Shown: positions 12,425 through 24,130 of the stretch, in pieces
How positions within the stretch are numbered: the first letter of the stretch is position 1
Layout: every line of letters starts with the position of its first letter
Source of the DNA: Epinephelus fuscoguttatus
Lineage: Eukaryota; Chordata; Actinopteri; Perciformes; Serranidae
Length of the DNA: 64,000 bases
Reading direction: 5' to 3'
Assembly: GCF_011397635.1 (NCBI RefSeq)
Contig: NC_064754.1
Coordinates: forward strand, 29,306,543-29,370,542
Made by a program: the position numbers and the translations under genes
The notes under the pieces: model-generated
The model's database searches: none
Told to the model about the DNA's origin: nothing
What the model saw: the letters and a program-made list of their open reading frames with translations, nothing else

Positions 12425-13095
12425 TAAAGGGAACCTCTTACGCTTTTCTGTATTGTGTGTATGTTGTATTGTATAGTGTCACAATGAAGGATGTTCAAAA
12501 AGTGGCCAAAGTTTCAAATAAAGATATAAACCTATGTAAAAGTTATCCATGCCAGCAAAAACCTCAGACCCCTTTGAATACTCTGTTTCAAACTGTTTTT
12601 CTGTTTTGGCAACAGTATGACATCATAGGGTACCAAACTCCTTTATATGGTCATCTGCCACAGGCACGCTTCTCCAAGTGTTTACATTGTGTAGCCCACG
12701 CCGCTAAATGAAGCTACATGCTTACATCAGGGAGACATGTAATTTTAGTTGCTGATGTTTTAAATTTTTCCTCAATTTTGCAACATATTCCTGCTGGAAA
12801 AATTTGTTTTGAAGCTTTTATTGGTGATTAGAAATTCAACTGTACTCTGTTACTGTCATTCGACAGCTACAGTGACGGTGCAGAGACACCGAGCTACAGA
12901 GGACCTGGGAACACTTAGCAATCAGGGCAGACCCAGGGTGTCTACACGTATCAGACAAATAAATTTAATGCCTTTTATGACCCATTCAAGACACCTTTAA
13001 CCAAATTTAGGACAGATTTTTGGACAAATAATGTTTTACTTATTTAAGCATCATAGCATTGCAGGCAAGTAGTATATATGTGGTCTTGTGCAGAG

Positions 13096-14051
13096 TAGGG
13101 GTGGGCGATATGGCCCTAAAATAATATCACAATATTTCAGTATTTAATTAGCAAATGAGTTATTATTAATTTAAGAACATGGAATTGCATCAAAATAAGG
13201 GATCTAGTTTTACAGTTTGCCTTCAAATATTCAGTAAAAACTAAACAAAAATTATCTCTCATTTCTTTAGTTTGTAAACAACAACAGTAACTCAGAGTGA
13301 GATTCAGATTCTGTATACAATATTAATAGTTCAACTAAATAAAATCTACCACTAACTACAGTTTTGAACAGCTCCCAAATACAAAAAATGTACCCTGGGA
13401 TCTATATATACATATATATATATATGTATATATATACATATATATATATATGTATATATATATACATAAAAGAATCGTAAATGACTGAGATGTTTTTTTT
13501 CCACCTGGACCTTTATGCTCTGCCATTGCAGCATTGCTGCAATCATCATGCTGTAACCTGTGACAGGCTGTTATAATACCAGAACTATTAAACATTCTCA
13601 TATATGTCGTTTTTTGTCAAGCCGCGAGCGTCACGTAGATTTACATTACCAAAGGTTTAATCACTTTACCACACGTGTGTGCACAGCAAGAGAGGAGAGG
13701 GAGAGATAATACTGCTGCCAGAGGAACCGCTGAATGAGTTCCTTCTTCAGGGAGGGTAACTCGCAATAACTCGCTAAAAGAGTCTGAGAAGTCTGAGAGG
13801 GCTGTTAATAAAACATTCAAGACGCTCAGGCCTAGTGACGCCACAGTTTATTCCACACTACTGAAGCTGCTCCTCTTTTTGGAGCCATGTCTGTAATAAA
13901 TTCGGTTTCAGCCATGCTTGTTGTTGCCGTTGGCAGCAGTACGACTTCAATATGTCAACAAGTAGTATTGCGAGTATCCCGACATGAATTTTTCACAATA
14001 TTAAAAATTATAGCGGTATTATCGTGAACGAGATGATATGGCACACCCCTG
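13096..14051. mobile_element. hAT non-autonomous element with exact 8-bp target duplication
   Basis: The termini are TAGGGGTGGGC on the left and GCACACCCCTG on the right, imperfect inverted repeats of the hAT CAGGGGTG type. The element is flanked on both sides by the exact 8-bp repeat GTGCAGAG (13088-13095 and 14052-14059), the hAT hallmark. The 956-bp length has no transposase domain. An (AT)-rich tract with ATGTAT/ATACAT units (13401-13467) is internal. The exact duplication suggests this was the last of the three nested insertions. Confidence 0.85.
13401..13467. repeat. AT/ATGT low-complexity tract
   Basis: Alternating TATATA and ATGTAT/ATACAT units, self-complementary and likely to fold. 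It lies inside the hAT element. Confidence 0.8.
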
Positions 14052-14363
14052 GTGCAGAGGTAAGTGTTATGTAGGAATATGGTCCTCACAAATTCAAGTT
14101 TAAGACTATCTAATGACTTTTAAGGCCTCATTGTTGTAACACTGAATTTAAGACACTTTTTAAGAACCCTAAGACCGGGCTTTTTCAGGAGGGTGTTTTA
14201 TAGAAAAAGCTCACCAAACGAAGCGTCTCAGACAGAGCACAGACAGTAGAAGGAAAATAAAGTGATTTTATTTTTTTAACTATTAAAGCATGTAAATATG
14301 TTAGTAGAAACCCAAAATGCAAGTATGGATCTGAATATGAGTTTAATAGTTGCCCTTTAAATC

Positions 14364-17300
14364 TCAGCGGAAAAGAGCTGTAAAGGTCCCTTAAACTTAC
14401 AGTGATGATTGACATAAATTAAAACGAATCTGTCCATTCATCCATATTTGTGTTGATTACAATGCTACCACCCTGTCACAGTGAAAAAATGTCAACAGCC
14501 TTCAACAAAGATAGATGATCTGAAATAATTCCGCTCAAACAACTAAAATATTGACCCTGTGACTCTCACATTGCCATAAACATGTCTCTCACAACATGAG
14601 GTCTGAATTAACAATTACTCATAAATATACCATGTTGCTTTACACATGTCGTTTTATCCCAAAATTGAAAATCCAACCTAAAATAGAGTAGCTATTCCAA
14701 CAATTTTGAACACAAAATTCAATATCTACAAACAGCTGTCACCTTAAGCAAGAAATCAGGATGTTAAGATCTACTAATACTCATCGAACACAACTCCCTA
14801 AATAAGCACAGCACAATCACTGAACAAATTCACCATCTGCAATGGCTGCAAACTGGACAGGAATAATAATTGAAGCCGGGGTGTCAGCTGTGGATGGGGT
14901 TAAGGCTCAGAGCCTGGATCTGAATCTGGAGGGTCAGCTGGAGCAGTGGCAGGGGCCTGCAGACCATAGTGGGGCTCTACTAGCAGTTTCCCCCCTTGCT
15001 GTTAGCTGGGAGACACCAGAGAGGGAAAAAGTGCAGGCATACTAAGAGAACTGAATGACCTAAAAGAAAATGCATCTGTGCATTTACAACAAAAGCAGCA
15101 CTGGCAGATATCTGGTTTCTCTCTGGTTTATTTCCGTGGATCTGAAAAACAGTGTATTTCAACTGCTTTCTCCCTGTTTACACTTAACACATGTCTCATC
15201 TGTGTCACAAGACATGTAAGAACAAATCTGAATTGGGTCTTAAAAGATGCCAATGTGACACTTTTTGGAGTTTGTTTCAATTAAATTTTAATTGGTGACT
15301 AACACCCTGGGCCATAGTTTCCACATGAGCAGCTACATCCAAATTGGCCTTTTGTAAAAGTAGAACAGGAATGGCACTCAACTACACGATGACGGTGTGC
15401 GTTTCATAAAGTCATTAAGAGACTAAAATGTCTGCAGTGTGGGACTATTTGTATTTCTAAGATGAGGAAAAAGCACCTTGTAGTTCCTATGATGCCGGTG
15501 GAAAGAGCAACCCTCAGTTTAACCGATACGAGGTGCCACTTTGAGTGGAACTAAGATTATAAATGGAATAATGACAATCTATATAATCCATACATCTTTT
15601 GTTTGCACTGTTATTTTAGTAAAAAAGTAACTGTGGCAGTGTGAGGGCATGAAATGATCACATGCACTTTTGAGAACGGCCCATTGGCTTGTGCTAATAA
15701 ATACTTACGAGTGGCTGGTGCCAACTTCTCACAAACCAAATCAGGGGTGTGAGAATTTTCCACATGTCAGCAAAACAAAGACTTTGATTAGTTTCCCACA
15801 GACATCTAAAATCTATAAACTTTCATTAATTATAAATCATACAGCATCATGTGAGAGTAAGTCTAAAGTCTTGATGGTCAATCCTTTTCGGTTGCTGTAT
15901 TCATTATTGATGTGTTTCATGTGGCCGGCTGAAACGAAACACTAGCACTGCTGAAGTCTCAGAAAAGTAGGCTCCATCAGCTGATTGTAAAAAAGCGCTG
16001 GTGTCTTTCGGGCCTGTGAAGGGCCCGTCTTGGGCTTTTCCTCCTGCCAGTAAATGGAGAGACGGACAGTGTGCCCGGTGTTATCAATGAAGCCAGCCCT
16101 CTTGGCTCTCCAAAAAGTGCAGCTTGGAAGGCGTCCATGGCAGGGCATTAGGCCTGGAGGTTTGTGTCGTTTGTAATTTATAACACTGAGGGAAATGGGC
16201 AAGAGGACAATATGGAGAGAAGAGGGAGAGAGGGAATGTGGGAGGAGGGGGATGGGACTGCTCGCTGCACAAGCAAGTGGCTCTGCTTCCCTGAGTGTGC
16301 TGCACAGAGCCTGGTTACTAGGCTGACCAAGCTGGAGGGCTTTCTGTCCCTCTGAGGCACAGCCTGAAAGGGCCTTAGTTTTCCTCTTGAGCTAGTCAGA
16401 GTTAGACAGAAACTTTGCATAGTACACATATAAGTGCAAATGCAGAGGAAACTAACTGTGAGTAGAAAGACGTGTTTGGTTTTAAGAATAACTGAAATAT
16501 CGACAGCTCTACACTGTGCGAGATGCAGTGAGTTTGACTGCAGCTTTGGTGTACATCAGAGACTCAGAGGGTGTCAAAGAGAAGCCAGTATATCAAAATG
16601 GATGACTTTCATAAAGTATAACTACCCCCTTGTTTCACCGCTGCACTGTACCTCTGCAGCTCAATAACTTAACCAGTGTGACAGCCTGTTACTGGGAGGA
16701 AAATGGGCCCGACGTTCACAGCAAACCTGACATTTAGTGGAAGCTTCACAAATTTGCACATTTCAGCCCTCACTGCAACACAGCAATCATCATCATCATC
16801 ATCCTTCTCCTCCTCCTAATCATCATACAGCGACACTAATAGCAGCAATTTCCCTTCATTTTATGAGAATGACATAATGCACAACACCCAAATTACCATG
16901 ATAATATCTTAAAGACATAACTGTAGTCAAAACAAACATGTCTATTATGTTATCCTCTCATCAGAGACAAAATGAATATGGCTTTTTTACTAAAGACAGT
17001 ATCAAAGATTTGCAAAAAAAACCTGAATTAACCTTGATTATGTCCTTTACTGAGATAAGATCTGCCTCTGACTGCAAAATGAGCATCTCTGAGTTGGCTT
17101 GTCTTGGTAACATTACAGATTACACTCATGGTTAAGTGGGTTTTAGCTCTGGGAGAGTTTTTGATGTTCCCAACGCTGATTGAATGGTCTTGAATCAACT
17201 TTATTTCCTTTGGAGTAATGAGATCTGCCATTAAATTCATGATTGCCTTGGACCACTTAATGAACACTGTGGATATCGACAGGGGTCTCACAAAGCTGGA

Positions 17301-17519
17301 GACCACAAAACCAAGGATTTAATCCGTAGTGTGATCAGCAGTGACAACTCAAGAGATGCTCATCTGACATTTAATTAAATGGAATATGTGAGTTTTCAAA
17401 AGGATTTTTTTTCAAAGGAGCCTGAATATGCTTTTCCTAATTTTCTGTCAGATATATAATGTTACAGTGTCAGATGTTTAGATTAAATGTGGCCAAATAC
17501 AGATGTAAATGTAAAAGTA
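14364..17519. other. Presumed cnnm2 intron 1, nothing coding seen
   Basis: Non-coding DNA with no recognised transposon. The stretch 15949-16210 has higher GC than its surroundings and no repeat signature, and could be a regulatory element. CAT/TCC-rich simple sequence occurs at about 16785-16816. The frame at 14842-15045 has no similarity I recognise. Confidence 0.4.
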
Positions 17520-18294
17520 TTCCCTGTGAGCAAAAACCTCATTTTTCCTATATTTGAGACAAGCTGACATCAGCTCATGGCTGCAGGCTGCAGAGATGCC
17601 GAGATACGGAAGACCTGGAAACGCTGACCAATCAGAGCAAATTGGGTTCAAGACACAGGCGCTGAAACGGAGCCTCCTCAAAAGGAGGATGAATACAGGT
17701 GTTCAAGCTAGAGTTGTACTGATACTGATACCAGTATCGGAAATGCCTCCAATACTGCCTAAAATGCGGTATTGGGTATTGGCGAGTACAGCCTATGACC
17801 AATCAGATACCACATAATGCCTCACGTCATTACGCAGGCAAATGAAACGGAAATGGAGCGGAGTTTAAAAAGCATTTCTTTTTTTTTTTTACCAAATTGT
17901 GTGGCTGCACTTTAACCTGTGTCTTGATCTGTGTCAACACTGGATAATAATAATTTTAAAAAAGTTTTATGGCATTCATTCTACTATTATGTATTTATTT
18001 CTTAATATTTTACATAGAGTTTTAGGAGATGAGACATACAACAATTCATATCCCATGCATTTTTATTTTACGCGCTGGTATCAGATCGGTACTCGGTATC
18101 GACAGATACCTAAGGTTCAGGGATCGGAATCGGTATCGGGAAGGAAAAAGTGGTATCGGTACATCTCTAGTTCAAGCACAGACAGTATAAGGAAAATAAA
18201 GTGTTTTTGAACATTAAAGCATGTAAACATATTCAAGTAGAAACCGAGAATACGAGCATGAACCTGAACATGAGCATAAAAGGTCCCCTTTAAG
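17520..18294. mobile_element. Second copy of the TTAA MITE, interrupted by a hAT element
   Basis: The right part (18178-18294) contains AGGAAAATAAAGTGTTTTTG, AAAGCATGTAAACAT, GTAGAAACC and a final AAAGGTCCCCTTTAA, matching the end of the MITE at 12425-14363. The left part (about 17520-17708) shares CAAAAACCTCA and the ACCAATCAGAGCA region with it. The left TTAA terminus is missing or eroded. Confidence 0.6.
17709..18169. mobile_element. hAT MITE with exact 8-bp target duplication
   Basis: The ends are TAGAGTTGTACTGATAC and, inverted from the right, TAGAGATGTACCGATACCAC. GTTCAAGC flanks both sides exactly (17701-17708 and 18170-18177). At 461 bp it has no coding capacity. The internal GGTATCGG-type motifs are typical of a widespread teleost hAT MITE. 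It is inserted in the MITE copy at 17520-18294. Confidence 0.85.
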
Positions 18295-20869
18295 TTAAAG
18301 AAACTGTCAGCACATGTTTACAAACCTCTGTTTAACTCTGAAGCTAGCTGTTAGCAAATAGTCTTAAGCCTCTTTTACACATGCACTGCAAACCTGAGTA
18401 CTACCTAGACATTACCCAGAGGAGCTGAACGTCAGAACCAAATGTCTGAATTGGTTGGATCGTATATTAAATGGACTTTATCCTGTCAGCTCCCTTGTAC
18501 AAAGTCTGTATTGTCCGATTGAGCCCATGTGTAAATAGAGCAGGTAACTGTCTCAAGAATCCAAAGCCAGAGAGTTGGCAAGTTGATGTTTCTATCATGC
18601 GGTTCACGCAAAAACGGAAGAAAACAAACATCCAAGAGTGAAGGTTCATTTATACAAAGAATGCAACGCAAATGTCTAACTGGAGAGATAAAGAGATCCA
18701 GGAACTTCTGAAGGCAAGGGCCAAAATCGTCCTACAAATTCAAGAACGGCAAGAGACTGTTGTTTATGAGCAAACTACAAACAGGCAACATGGCCGCGGT
18801 GTAATCCGCATCATGTCCTGCCTCCTGCACGCTCTACCCACCTGAACCAAATGGAGTATTTCCAGTGCAAACACTTCTGACTCAGACAGTCTCCTGTTGT
18901 GTGCTACATGTATGAAAGGGAAACTGAAAGTTCGTATAAGAAAACAACTGCAGACAGCTGTTATGGTAATAGCTCTCCTATAATGTCAGTTATAAAGTCG
19001 AAATAATCTGTTAACACCTTGGCCCTTCAGAAAGAATAGAAAAACACACACACACGGGTCCGGTGTGATCTCTGTTTTGGGAAACAGCTTATTAAAAGGA
19101 ACGTGGGGGTGGCTGCATTCTAGATTGCGTAATAACAAATTTTCCTCAGTAGTGCATGGCTACAGATCCCTGGCAACATGTGCCTGAAGCCGACTCAGCT
19201 CCTTAACTACATCCACAACACAACGGTACCAAAGCCTTTCTTCAGGAACAGGCATCATCAGAGGCTACCAGAAATGAAGTGAGTCGCAACTGAGTCTATG
19301 GTCAAGTTATTATGAAGAAAAGAACCTTTGAAATGCAATATAGTCCAATATAGACAAAGATAAATGTAGAATACAGACCACTGTTATGATTTGCGTGTGA
19401 GAGATTTCTGACCAGAAGAGACCTTAGTAATACAGACAGACCAGTATATCTGATACAATAAATTCCTCAGATGTATCCTACTCACTTCCTGGGTAAAATA
19501 TGGGACTTATCTTAACTTATTCTGTTTTGGTAGACATTCATAGCAACCCATTGTACCTCTAATATAAGCAGTCTTTTGCCATCCAGAGGCCAGGTGGTCA
19601 GATCACAGAGGTTTAGATCAAAAGTCTTCCATGAAAGAAATTCACACAATTTGCAGTTCAAAGTGAGGTTTCACAGCACCTCATCTTTGAGGCAATACAG
19701 AGACCTTCTTGTGATTTGTTTTTAGTTTAGACAGTCATGCGTTGTATTTTCTGATGCACTTTTAGTCGGTTGCACACTGGTTTGCCAAGTGGGCCAAATT
19801 TGGAGGCAAAATATTTTCCACCTAATGCAAAATACAGCAGGCTGACGCCAACACAGTATTGTCTGTATGGTGAATAACAAAGCAGAAGTTGTAGGGAAGC
19901 ATGTTACCGATCTGAAGACTTGACCACACACAAACATTTCACCTTTCCGCCTGGACATACACATCACTGAACAGCAAATCTGTGGTGTTTTGTGGTCTAT
20001 ACATTGTGTGGGGTGCCCAGAGGGAAATACATGTAAAGTAAAAGTCATAATGCCAGATCAGACAGGCTTTGGGAATGCACTGCGCCTTGATTCACACTCC
20101 TCAACTGTTGTACTAATCGGGTCTTAACAGCCGACTCCATGTTGTACCAGAATCTGAGGAATGTAGGCTAATTCAGAAGCCAGTCTTTGAACACAACAAA
20201 CTCAAGAGTTTGACCCGGACAATATCTAAATCACCAAAAGTCAATCATGTTTTCAGTCATTACTATTTTACATTCAAATTGACGACCCAGGTTTTTCATA
20301 AACGTGATTTATTACACATCACATGTGGAATTTCTATAATCAGCATAATGTACTCTACTATGTCGCTATATTCAACATAAACATTCTATATTAATGCTAC
20401 ATTGAGAAATTTAACACCATTAACTATAAATAGCATCAACTTTATATTACTGCTAAGGATTTCCTAGAGCAGAGATCCTTTTTCGGCCATTGTGTAAACT
20501 GATGACCCTTTACTTAATGACATATTTTATGGATATTTCATATACTTAATGCACAATAACAGTACAACCCAACTGACAGAATGTACAATTAACCCAAATA
20601 GTGAACGCAATAACTACAGGAAGTTGTGTACAAGGAGCGATTTGAGATGATTATTTCTTGAAAATATTGCATCAGAAATGAGTTTTCCTGTTTTTTTTAA
20701 GGAACTTTTTATATGATTCTTTGACTGTAATATGTATTATTTTAATTTGTAACAATCATACATATTTTACAGGATTCTTTTTTTGAAAAATTCAATGCTT
20801 TCGTTTCCCTGATGCTAAGCTGCGTGCCCTTATCCTCTTAAGGATTATTTTAAAATATTCTTTTAAGTT
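18295..20869. other. Presumed cnnm2 intron 1, nothing coding seen
   Basis: Non-coding DNA. Short frames such as the minus-strand one at 19722-20048 have no family resemblance. No complete element was delimited. Confidence 0.4.
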
Positions 20870-20968
20870 CTTTTACATACATTAAAAAAACAGAAGGCCT
20901 TGTGACCCCCCGTGAAGCTTTAGCGACCTGCAGCGATGGGCAGGACCCCCAGGTTAAGAATCACTGTC
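20870..20968. mobile_element. Possible hAT-like terminus
   Basis: GTGACCCCCCGTGAAGC, GACCCCCAGG and TTAAGAATCACTG, read on the minus strand, resemble the CAGTGRTTCTTAACCTGGGG terminus of hAT elements. The other end (perhaps near 20460) is not certain. Confidence 0.35.
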
Positions 20969-23711
20969 CCAAAGCAGACTAAACAAATGTTTTAGACTGA
21001 TTTTCTACCACTAGTTTGCATTCAATTTAATATAAATAACAAGTAAATTGTGACGTTCAACTCCACTTGGATCTAGCTTGACAACACACATCAAAATAAA
21101 CATTCCATCACCTTAAATATTCGTCAAAATATTCGTCGTCATTGTGGGGTGCGGCAGCAGCTCTTAGAAGGGAACATTTTGAAAACTCTCCGTGTTATGC
21201 ACTGAAGGACACTCTAACATCCTGAGCTATGTTTTCATGAAAAACAAACCGAGAAGACAAACAATAAGCAAACATGTTATGAATAGATAATGTCAGTCTG
21301 GTTGGTTGTTTTTCATTTGAAGTGAGGCAAAGAAGTCTGGAATCCTGGAAACCCAACAAAGCTGCACGTACTACTATTGTTATATAACTGTTCAGTCAAA
21401 CGATTGAACATATGTAATGTTGAGGGGTTGCTCGTAGTAACACTAAGATTATCACCTTATTAACACCCAAGTTCTACAGAGTGTTTTAGCATTTTGTTTC
21501 TGTTTTTCCGACACACAAACTGCACACACAAACATCAATAAACCCACTAGATGCTACCTGTCCCACATCACACAACACACAGATATAGTTAGTGACTAGC
21601 TGGTGAACATACCTAAGTATTCAGCAGGTAAAATGCCACATACTTCCCTTATGGAGTTGGTGTGAATAAAAGAGTTTTGGAAGGAAAGTTAATACCGACT
21701 ATATCGCCAGGTGGCTGGAAAAAAAATACTCCAAATGAATTCAAATGTCACTACATGTCTGCTGGATGTATGAAACTGACTTGACAAAACAGGAAACTGT
21801 TTGCTAACAAGACTGCCAACAGCAACATTAGCATTTGCTGTTAGCCCAACCGTAACGAAATGACAAGAAGACTTTAAGGCCTCAATCAGACCGAGCGTGT
21901 TTTGCAGGTTGTTGAGCCTTTTTTAAAATTGTTGACAGGGATCTGTCCTTAACTTAACCACTACTTTGCTGTGAAGTAAACTCACAAATCTGCATAAAAA
22001 ACTGACAGACTGAGGGCACTTGGGGACTTGACACAGGGAAACAGAGATTCCCTCAGAGAGCGAAGAAATCACATGGAGTATCCCCATCTGGTCCAGGAGC
22101 TTCTCCTTGGTGATGGTCAGTTGAAGGCTTATTTTAGGACGAGCTGGAGACAGTTTGATAATGTGCTGTCAATTATTGAGCCTAATTAGGGTCTGTAAAA
22201 TATAAGAAACTATTTGAGGCTAGAATTTGTTCAGATATGTCTTACAACTTCCCTAGGGCGATGATAAAAGTGAGTGAATGTTGGCTTAACACAAACCACG
22301 TGCGCTACCACTCATCATTGCCACTACAGCAGGCCACGCTCTTAATTCATCTGATTAGACAATGGGAATGCTCTGAGCTGATGTTTCTTTAACTCGAGGT
22401 GTTCAGGTTGGTCCTGCAAAAACATAAGGTGCATACAGCGAGAAAATGCAAGGTACTCAGCAACGCAAAAACAGCAAGCAAGATGCCTCACTCTCATTAA
22501 AAACACTTACAAAAAAAAACGGATCAGTAGGTGATGGATCACCTACTGTACTTCCAGAAAGGTTTCAAGTCTGTGCAAAACTATGCTTTGGGGGAAAAAA
22601 AAACGCTGGCAGTAATATAACGTATTCATCATTCATAGTATAATGGGCTAAAACATGCAAAACAACAGGTGGTCCTTTAAATTGAAAGTCAAGAGTACAA
22701 TAGAGGAAAAGTAACCATGCAACAGGTTTCTACAACAGTTGTTTTTGCCTTTGCTCTTAAAGTGCTACCAAAGAAGCTGCATTAGCACATATGAGGACTC
22801 ACTTATGATAAATGATACACAGGTGCTAATTAAAAAGAAGAAAACGCTCATTCATAAACTATGTCGTCAGAGTTAAGTCTCAAAAGGCAGCACAGGTGAC
22901 TGGACAAATCAGCAGGGAGCACGACAGCATTCATATGAAAATAAGATGTTATTCTTTTTAAATTGACAGCATGTGTTCATGTGTTGTAATAGGTACATTT
23001 ATATCTAATTTACATCCCGTACAAGAAAATAAATCTACCACTAATGCCATCTCCTGTAACACAAAGTACAGTGAAATGCAGACAACCTTTAATTCGAGGT
23101 AATTAGTTCTGATAAAGTGAGCGGCTGGCAGGAGAAGTCCTGCTGAGTTCAAAGGGGTGTCCCTCATCAGGAAACATTAAGTGTTCTTACCAACATGATG
23201 CCATTTAATCCCAACACTCCTTGCAGCATTAGCACCAAGGGTTACCAGGCAAACACACACAATTTCTGGACATTTGCTATGATACGCTCCGCACAAACAC
23301 TCAGGGAGAATAACGGCATTTTGAGCAAGCCACAAAACTGCTGTCAGTGTTTCAGCAGGGCCGACGGAGGAAAAAGAGTTTCACTTTAAGACAAAGTACT
23401 GAGCAGAGAGACCGTGAAGGCTGTTGAATCTGAATTAAGCATAGATTGGCCTATATTGCAGCGATCGGGGGAACTAGTTCAAGACGTGCCAGGCCTCATG
23501 TAGGCTCTTTTACACTGGGGACCATACTCTCAAACAGGGAAGCATATATATCCGGGGCTGTGAGATACTAGATGAACAGATAACTTAAACAGACAATTTT
23601 GGTCATTTAACTTCAGGATATTCATTGACAGGTTTTCAGAACTTTAATTTGTAGCTTAAAAAGGATAGAAAGGACAAAGGCAACATAACTATACATCAGT
23701 TTAGTTTGCAA
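20969..23711. other. Presumed cnnm2 intron 1, nothing coding seen
   Basis: Non-coding DNA without a delimited repeat. The stretches 22060-22400 and 23085-23165 (with TTTAATTCGAGGTAATTAG, a pair of TAAT homeodomain-type cores) look less random than their neighbours but cannot be called without cross-species comparison. Confidence 0.4.
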
Positions 23712-24130
23712 CAGGATTTCAACAGGTATCAGAAACTAAAACTGTAATGCATTGTAAGACCTTTTAAGAATAATTTTAACCTAATTTAAGACTGATTTTT
23801 GGACACTTCATCTTTTATTATTCAAGCATTGCAGGTAATATAATGGTTAGTGTATATGAGGTAGGTTTTATGTAGAAACATGAATATTAGAGTGAGTTAG
23901 ATTCATTTACGTTTTGCCAACAGGTAAGTGCAACTGTTAAGACAGTATTATGTTCAGTGGTAGGTTTAAAGATTTGTAGCATCAGAAATGTGGACTTCCA
24001 TGTAGAAAAGCTTGACTCATTTTGACAAAAAGAAATTAAAAGATGAATAAATGAAATTAGAATAAATGTTAAGGTCATTTAAAGACTTTTAAGGCCTAAT
24101 ATTCATAAAATTGAATTTAAGACTTGCAGA
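23712..24130. mobile_element. Truncated relative of the CAGGGTGTCTAC hAT-like element
   Basis: Shares AATTTAAGACTGATTTTTGGACA, in parts, TTCAAGCATTGCAGG, TAGGTTTTATGTAGAAACATG and GACTTTTAAGGCC with the 12934-14172 element. It ends in GACTTGCAGACACCC. The left end is eroded. Confidence 0.5.

Larger units (their letters stand above)
12934..14172. mobile_element. hAT-like element starting CAGGGTGTCTAC, split by another hAT
   Basis: The left end reads CAGGGTGTCTACACGTATCA. The right portion (about 14060-14172) reads AATGACTTTTAAGGCCTCA and ends in an eroded TTTAAGAACCCT. The flanks GGCAGACC and AAGACC are a decayed candidate 8-bp target duplication. A relative with a better right end, GACTTGCAGACACCC, is at about 23712-24130. 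Confidence 0.55.
12425..14363. mobile_element. piggyBac-like MITE interrupted by two nested hAT-like insertions
   Basis: The left end TTAAAGGGAACC and the right end, with GCATGTAAATATG, GTAGAAACCC and a final GCCCTTTAA, match a common teleost MITE that ends in TTAA. The continuous MITE sequence runs 12425 to about 12933 and resumes at about 14173. The gap is filled by one hAT-like element (about 12934-14172), which itself contains another (13096-14051). A second copy of the same MITE family, also interrupted by a hAT element, lies at about 17520-18294 and gives the joining order. Confidence 0.6.

Noticed and set aside
14842-15045. Plus-strand frame with fairly normal codon composition
   Set aside because: There is no similarity I can name, no clear splice sites, and it lies within an intron on the other strand. 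It could be checked by expression data.
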